Origin: Bacteroidales bacterium UBA1735
GTDB taxonomy: Bacteria > Bacteroidota > Bacteroidia > Bacteroidales > Paludibacteraceae
Length of the DNA: 18,330 bases
Direction: 5' to 3'
Assembly: GCA_002315745.1 (NCBI GenBank)
Contig: DCID01000021.1
Coordinates: 51,539-69,868 of the forward strand
Shown: positions 14,772 to 18,330 of the stretch, piece after piece
Position numbering within the stretch: the stretch's first letter is position 1
Layout: each line of letters begins with the position of its first letter
Position numbers and translations under genes: made by a program
The notes under the pieces: model-generated
Database searches by the model: none
Told to the model about the DNA's origin: nothing
The model's input: the letters and a program-made list of their open reading frames with translations, nothing else

Positions 14772-16340
14772 ATGAAACACTTATTTTTTAATTTTAATCG
14801 CCTATTGCTGCTGGGATTGGCGGTGATGACAGTTGGTAATGTGTGGGGAACATACACAATTACCTTTAAGAGCGGAACAACTTCTACTGATGGATCTACT
14901 GCACAAACTACGATTGCAAATCTAATTAGTGATGGGAGTGGTTATGTATCTAGCATTTCTGCTACTAATGCTTACAATGCTAAAAAAGGTTATGGTATTA
15001 AATTAGGTGCTTCAAAAAAGACTGGTAATGTTGAAATGACCATGGCTAGTTCGGGTTCTACTATAGGTCAGGTTAAGGCTAGTTCTATGTCCATGACTGC
15101 TGCATATTATGATAGTGGAAAATCTTTAAAGGTAACCGTTACATATACTGATGCTACTACAAGTGAAACAACTGTTACTCCAACATCTAATAGTATGGCA
15201 TCTTATGCTGTGACAGTTAATAGTACAAAAACAATTAGCAAGATAAAAATTGCAACTGTCACTGCAACTAGTGGTCGTATGTATGTTGGTTCAGTAACTG
15301 TTACTACTGCCTCTGGCTACACAGTTACATGTGAGGCAACGCCATCAGGCTATGGATCAGTTGATCCAACAAGTGTGTCCAATGTGGCAAGTGGTACCAG
15401 TATTTCCAAGAATGGCGCTACTTTAACCATTGGTACTAATACTGTTACCGCAACAGCTGCTGATCAAACCGCAGAATGGACTTACGCTTTTTCAGATTGG
15501 TCTTGGAGTCCGTCGGGTTCAACGGTGACTGCTGCTACAACGGCTACAGCTACCTTTACGCGTTCAAAACGTACTTATGATGTATCCAAAACATTGAATA
15601 ACTGTTCCGTCACATCGGGTTCTATACCTACTACTGCTGAGTACGGAGGTTCTATCAATGCTACCATTACGGCTAATAGTGGTTATCAATTGCCAGCAGA
15701 TATTACGGTCACAGGTGGTACTAAATCATGGAATCAATCTACGGGTGCACTTTCTATTACTAATATTACGGGTGCTGTTTCTATTACTATTACAGCCACA
15801 GCCGCTTGCTCGTCATCTATTACCATTACGAAAGGCACAGAATCTCATGGTACGTTCACTTTGAGCCCTACAGGTTCCGTTTGTATTGATGGCGGCAATG
15901 CTACAGCCACCATTTCCAATATCTCGCCAGCCACTCACTATCATTTTAAAGAAATAACTACCTCTGCCAGTGGTTCAGTAGATAATGACCAAAAGAAAGT
16001 GACTAATATCTCTGCCAGCACGATGATTAATGTGACATTTGAGGAAGATCCTAAATATACTGTTACCTTCACGGATGCCATGCATAGCACGGATTGCTCT
16101 ACTTATACGATGAGTAATCAGTATGCGGGTGTGCAGATTGTCTTCCCTTCTCTGACTGATAAAGATAAACATACTCCATCTGGAGATTGTCTTGCAGACC
16201 ACTACCACTTTGTAGGTTGGGTTGAGAGTGGAGTTACACCAACACAGAGTCCTTCTAATGTGATTGCGGCTGGTACAACTTCAATTAATATTTCTAAAAC
16301 AGTAACCTATAAAGCCGTCTGGGCTAAAGAAGCTCAATAA
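14772..16340 (+). CDS. Secreted InlB-like repeat protein, AT-rich
   Basis: The 522-residue protein begins with a signal peptide: MKHLFFNFNR, hydrophobic LLLLGLAVMTVGNVWG, then mature TYTITF. It carries a series of Thr/Ser-rich beta modules: residues about 27-180 (TYTITFKSG to VGSVTVTT), a GYGSVDP module ending in FSDWSWSP and TATFTRS (about 181-270), a GSINATITANSGY module, an SHGTFTLSP module ending in INVTFEEDP, and a last module with HFVGWVESG and VTYKAVWA. The second and last resemble divergent InlB B-repeats (Flg_new-like). There is no lipobox, LPXTG or recognisable type IX secretion C-terminal domain, and it stops right after a module, so it may be a shortened member of a longer family. 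Base composition is clearly more AT-rich than flanking genes. It has its own promoter and terminator. Likely a cell-envelope or secreted binding protein; the ligand is unknown. Confidence 0.85.
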   Translation: MKHLFFNFNRLLLLGLAVMTVGNVWGTYTITFKSGTTSTDGSTAQTTIANLISDGSGYVSSISATNAYNAKKGYGIKLGASKKTGNVEMTMASSGSTIGQVKASSMSMTAAYYDSGKSLKVTVTYTDATTSETTVTPTSNSMASYAVTVNSTKTISKIKIATVTATSGRMYVGSVTVTTASGYTVTCEATPSGYGSVDPTSVSNVASGTSISKNGATLTIGTNTVTATAADQTAEWTYAFSDWSWSPSGSTVTAATTATATFTRSKRTYDVSKTLNNCSVTSGSIPTTAEYGGSINATITANSGYQLPADITVTGGTKSWNQSTGALSITNITGAVSITITATAACSSSITITKGTESHGTFTLSPTGSVCIDGGNATATISNISPATHYHFKEITTSASGSVDNDQKKVTNISASTMINVTFEEDPKYTVTFTDAMHSTDCSTYTMSNQYAGVQIVFPSLTDKDKHTPSGDCLADHYHFVGWVESGVTPTQSPSNVIAAGTTSINISKTVTYKAVWAKEAQ

Positions 16341-16349
16341 CCCCCCCCC
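16341..16349 (+). repeat. Nine-base poly-C tract next to stop codon
   Basis: Nine C residues directly follow the TAA of the secreted protein gene. The tract lies outside the reading frame, so length changes would not alter the protein. Confidence 0.9.
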
Positions 16350-16445
16350 ACGCCACGGAGCAGACGTTGAGAGGTTATTACGCGTTTCTAATCTTCGTTT
16401 GCCCCGTTGCGTTTTCCTTAGCGCTCAATACACCGTGAGCATTTT

Positions 16446-16483
16446 GAGTCCCGAGTTTTCCTACACTTGGGGCTCTTTTTTTT
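16446..16483 (+). terminator. Intrinsic terminator of the secreted protein gene
   Basis: GAGTCCC (16446-16452) pairs with GGGGCTC (16469-16475) to give a 7-pair stem with one G-T pair, followed at once by T8 (16476-16483). A smaller hairpin just before it, GCTCA (16423-16427) with TGAGC (16436-16440) followed by ATTTT, could help. The remaining sequence from 16350 to 16422 shows nothing recognisable. Confidence 0.85.
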
Positions 16484-16535
16484 ATCTACCTTCCTCCCCC
16501 GCCCGCATAGCACTACCGCACCGCGGTGTGCCTCC

Positions 16536-16719
16536 CTAGGATATCTAGAACATCTAGAACATCTATCCCTCCCCTACGGGGAGGTTAGGAGGGGTCTATC
16601 CCTAGGATATCTAGAACATCTAGAACATCTATCCCTCCCCTATGAGGGGAGGCTAGGAGGGGTCTTCCTCCCCTATGAGGGGAGGCTAGGAGGGGTCTTC
16701 CTCCCCCTATGAGGGGGAG
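16536..16719. repeat. Composite intergenic repeat: CTAG nonamers plus GC-rich palindromes
   Basis: Two copies of a 66-base unit start at 16536 and 16602. Each has CTAGGATAT, CTAGAACAT, CTAGAACAT and then a palindrome CCTCCCC/GGGGAGG (stems 16568-16574 with 16578-16584, and 16634-16640 with 16646-16652) followed by (T/C)TAGGAGGGGTCT. Two more palindromes follow without the CTAG part, at 16667-16685 and 16701-16719; the last is a CTCCCCC/GGGGGAG variant followed by TCGGTGGGGGTC. These palindromes resemble dispersed repeats common between genes in Bacteroidota. An open frame across them is only translated repeat. Confidence 0.88.
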
Positions 16720-16739
16720 TCGGTGGGGGTCTTTTATCT

Positions 16740-16783
16740 GAACGAAGGGTGAACGAAGGGTGAACATAGGATGAGCGAAGGCT
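16740..16783. repeat. 11-base tandem repeat
   Basis: GAACGAAGGGT at 16740-16750 and 16751-16761 is followed by degenerate copies GAACATAGGAT (16762-16772) and GAGCGAAGGCT (16773-16783). It ends the repeat region upstream of the murF-alr promoter. Confidence 0.8.
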
Positions 16784-16841
16784 TAGTGAACCATCTCTGC
16801 TATCACTTTTTCTTTGGGATAACAAAAAAAATGAAAGAAAA

Positions 16842-16873
16842 TTTGGAGAAACAAAAAAAAAGTAGTAACTTTG
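16842..16873 (+). promoter_or_regulatory. Bacteroidota-type promoter of the murF-alr gene
   Basis: The -33 box TTTG (16842-16845) is separated by 20 bases from the -7 box TAACTTTG (16866-16873), a full match to TAnnTTTG. Predicted transcription starts near 16880, giving a leader of only about 12 bases before the ATG at 16892. Confidence 0.85.
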
Positions 16874-16891
16874 CGGGCAAAATTGAGAACG

Positions 16892-18330
16892 ATGAAAATA
16901 TCTGAGATCATAAACATCCTACAACCTATCTGCACGGTCGATAATCGCGCAGAGACAGACGTGGATATCCATTACCTTTTGACGGACTCCCGCCAGCTAG
17001 GTGCCCATCCGGAGCAGACCATCTTCTTTGCTATCAAAACGGATAAGAACGATGGAGCACGGTACATCGACGAACTCTACGCCCAAGGCGTCCGCGTCTT
17101 CGTGCGTGAGCATAGCATAGAGGCACTCCAAGCCCTCGCTGCCTACAAGCGTAGTCAGTTCCACGGCACCGTCATCGGTATAACCGGCTCGAACGGCAAG
17201 ACCGTCGTCAAGGAGTGGCTCTACCAACTCCTACGCGACGACTACACCGTCATCCGCTCCCCTAAGTCCTATAACTCACAGATAGGCGTCGCGCTCTCTG
17301 TCTGGCAACTGGGGGAGAGTAGAGGTGAGCGGTTAGAGGACGCTTCACCACAGGTTAGCGGCAAAGAGTTAGCAATCTTTGAAGCCGGTATATCTCAGCC
17401 AGGCGAGATGGAGCGCTTAGAGAAGATGATACAGCCCACCATTGGCGTCATCACCTACATCGGTGCGGAGCATGGGGAGAATTTCCAATCAATGGCACAG
17501 AAGCGGGAGGAAAAAATGAAACTCTTTGCGCACTGTTCCACCATCATCGAGGATCCTACCCATCAGAACGCCCGTACTTGCGCTGCCGTGCTTCGTGCCC
17601 TCGGTTATGACGAGGAGACCATAGCCGCTCGTATCCTGCAACAGACCCACGAGACGGTGATGTCGATCAACCTCACCGCACTCATCGATAATGTGCGCTA
17701 TTTCCGCGCTCAACTGCGCCCAACCACTAAACTGACCTGCATGGTCAAGGCTTTTGCCTATGGGGCAGGTAGTGTCGAAGTGAGCAAAGCGCTGCAGGCA
17801 TCCGGTTTAGTCGATTACCTCGCCGTCGCCGTAGCGGACGAAGGGGTAGAGTTGCGCAAGGCTGGCATCACCCTTCCTATCATCGTCATGGATCCGGAAG
17901 TGGCAGCCATGGATGTGCTACTCGAGAATAACTTGCAACCAAACGTCTATTCCTTCTCGTCCTTGCAGACCGTTCTCACCGCTGCACAAGCCAAAGGATT
18001 AGAGCATTATCCTATCCATGTCAAAATCGATTCCGGCATGCATCGCCTCGGCTTCTACCGCGAACAGATAGATGACCTCGCCGCACAACTCAAGGCACAG
18101 AACACCCTCCGAGTACACTCTATCTTCAGCCACTTAGCCGGTAGCGACGAAGCCCAATGGGACGACTTCACCCTATCGCAGATCCATTACTTCGACGACT
18201 GCGCCCAAGCCCTGCAGGCGGGACTAGGTTATCCTATCCTCCGACATATATGCAACTCCGCCGGCATCGAGCGCTTCAGCGAATACCAGTTCGACATGTG
18301 CCGCCTCGGCATCGGACTATACGGTTTCTC
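16892..18330 (+). CDS. alr: MurF-alanine racemase fusion with shortened MurF half (3' end outside window)
   Basis: The frame is open from the ATG at 16892 to the window end (479 full codons). The first about 250 residues are MurF-like: LLTDSRQL, P-loop GITGSNGKT (GSNGKT at 99-104), SPKSYNSQIGVALSVWQL, FEAGISQPGEMERL and IGAEHGENFQS. From HETVMSINL (residue 253 onward) it is an alanine racemase with the PLP lysine K286 in MVKAFAYGAGS, then YLAVAVADEG, KIDSGMHRLGF, FSHLAGSD and CNSAGIERF. The C-terminal tyrosine domain lies beyond the window. Full fusions in Bacteroidota have a MurF part of over 400 residues. Here the sequence passes from KLFAHCSTIIED through a short helical stretch (ARTCAAVLRALGYDEETIAA) straight into the racemase, so the C-terminal Mur ligase domain with its DSYN motif is absent. 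The racemase (L-Ala to D-Ala for peptidoglycan) looks intact; MurF activity is doubtful. Confidence 0.88.
   Translation, partial: MKISEIINILQPICTVDNRAETDVDIHYLLTDSRQLGAHPEQTIFFAIKTDKNDGARYIDELYAQGVRVFVREHSIEALQALAAYKRSQFHGTVIGITGSNGKTVVKEWLYQLLRDDYTVIRSPKSYNSQIGVALSVWQLGESRGERLEDASPQVSGKELAIFEAGISQPGEMERLEKMIQPTIGVITYIGAEHGENFQSMAQKREEKMKLFAHCSTIIEDPTHQNARTCAAVLRALGYDEETIAARILQQTHETVMSINLTALIDNVRYFRAQLRPTTKLTCMVKAFAYGAGSVEVSKALQASGLVDYLAVAVADEGVELRKAGITLPIIVMDPEVAAMDVLLENNLQPNVYSFSSLQTVLTAAQAKGLEHYPIHVKIDSGMHRLGFYREQIDDLAAQLKAQNTLRVHSIFSHLAGSDEAQWDDFTLSQIHYFDDCAQALQAGLGYPILRHICNSAGIERFSEYQFDMCRLGIGLYGF

Noticed and set aside
16467..16712. Small + strand ORF with LEHL and LGGVFLP repeats
   Set aside because: It is translated intergenic repeat, starts inside the terminator stem-loop and has no conserved feature.

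Overview
The window looks like a chromosomal stretch from a member of the Bacteroidota, most likely order Bacteroidales. Three things point there: two promoters of the Bacteroidota type (a TTG or TTTG box, 20 bases, then TAnnTTTG), a MurF-alanine racemase fusion gene of the kind typical of that phylum, and GC-rich palindromic and short tandem repeats between genes. All recognisable genes lie on the + strand. No tRNA, rRNA, CRISPR array, transposase or prophage gene was seen.

Layout. 1-3594 is the 3' part of a non-ribosomal peptide synthetase (NRPS): end of a condensation domain, one adenylation domain, one carrier domain and a terminal thioester reductase, so the product is probably released as an aldehyde or alcohol. 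After an array of 7-base repeats come a STAS anti-sigma-antagonist-like protein and, overlapping it by 4 bases, a membrane protein that joins a Cache-like sensor, a SpoIIE/PP2C phosphatase and a C-terminal RsbW-like kinase fold. A class I aminotransferase starts 2 bases further on. A 148-base gap holds a compact three-way-junction element. A lipoprotein and an AddA/AddB-like helicase-nuclease pair follow with short gaps (6 and 12 bases). A Bacteroidota promoter and a roughly 300-base structured leader then precede an AT-rich secreted repeat protein, which ends at a clear intrinsic terminator. A composite repeat region and a second promoter lead into a MurF-Alr fusion that runs off the window. 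Its MurF half appears to have lost the whole C-terminal domain.

How the parts may work together. The STAS protein and the phosphatase/kinase fusion contain all the parts of a partner-switching module. Its position behind the NRPS suggests, but does not prove, that it regulates the synthetase or responds to its product. AddA and AddB form a double-strand-break processing complex. The lipoprotein and the AT-rich protein belong to the cell envelope and share a beta-rich GWV-type module.

The least explained signals are the three-way junction at 7161-7283, the rod-like leader at 14468-14771, the 9-base CTAG periodicity found both inside addB and between genes, and the shortened MurF half. Family assignments are motif-based readings by eye; no database search was run.
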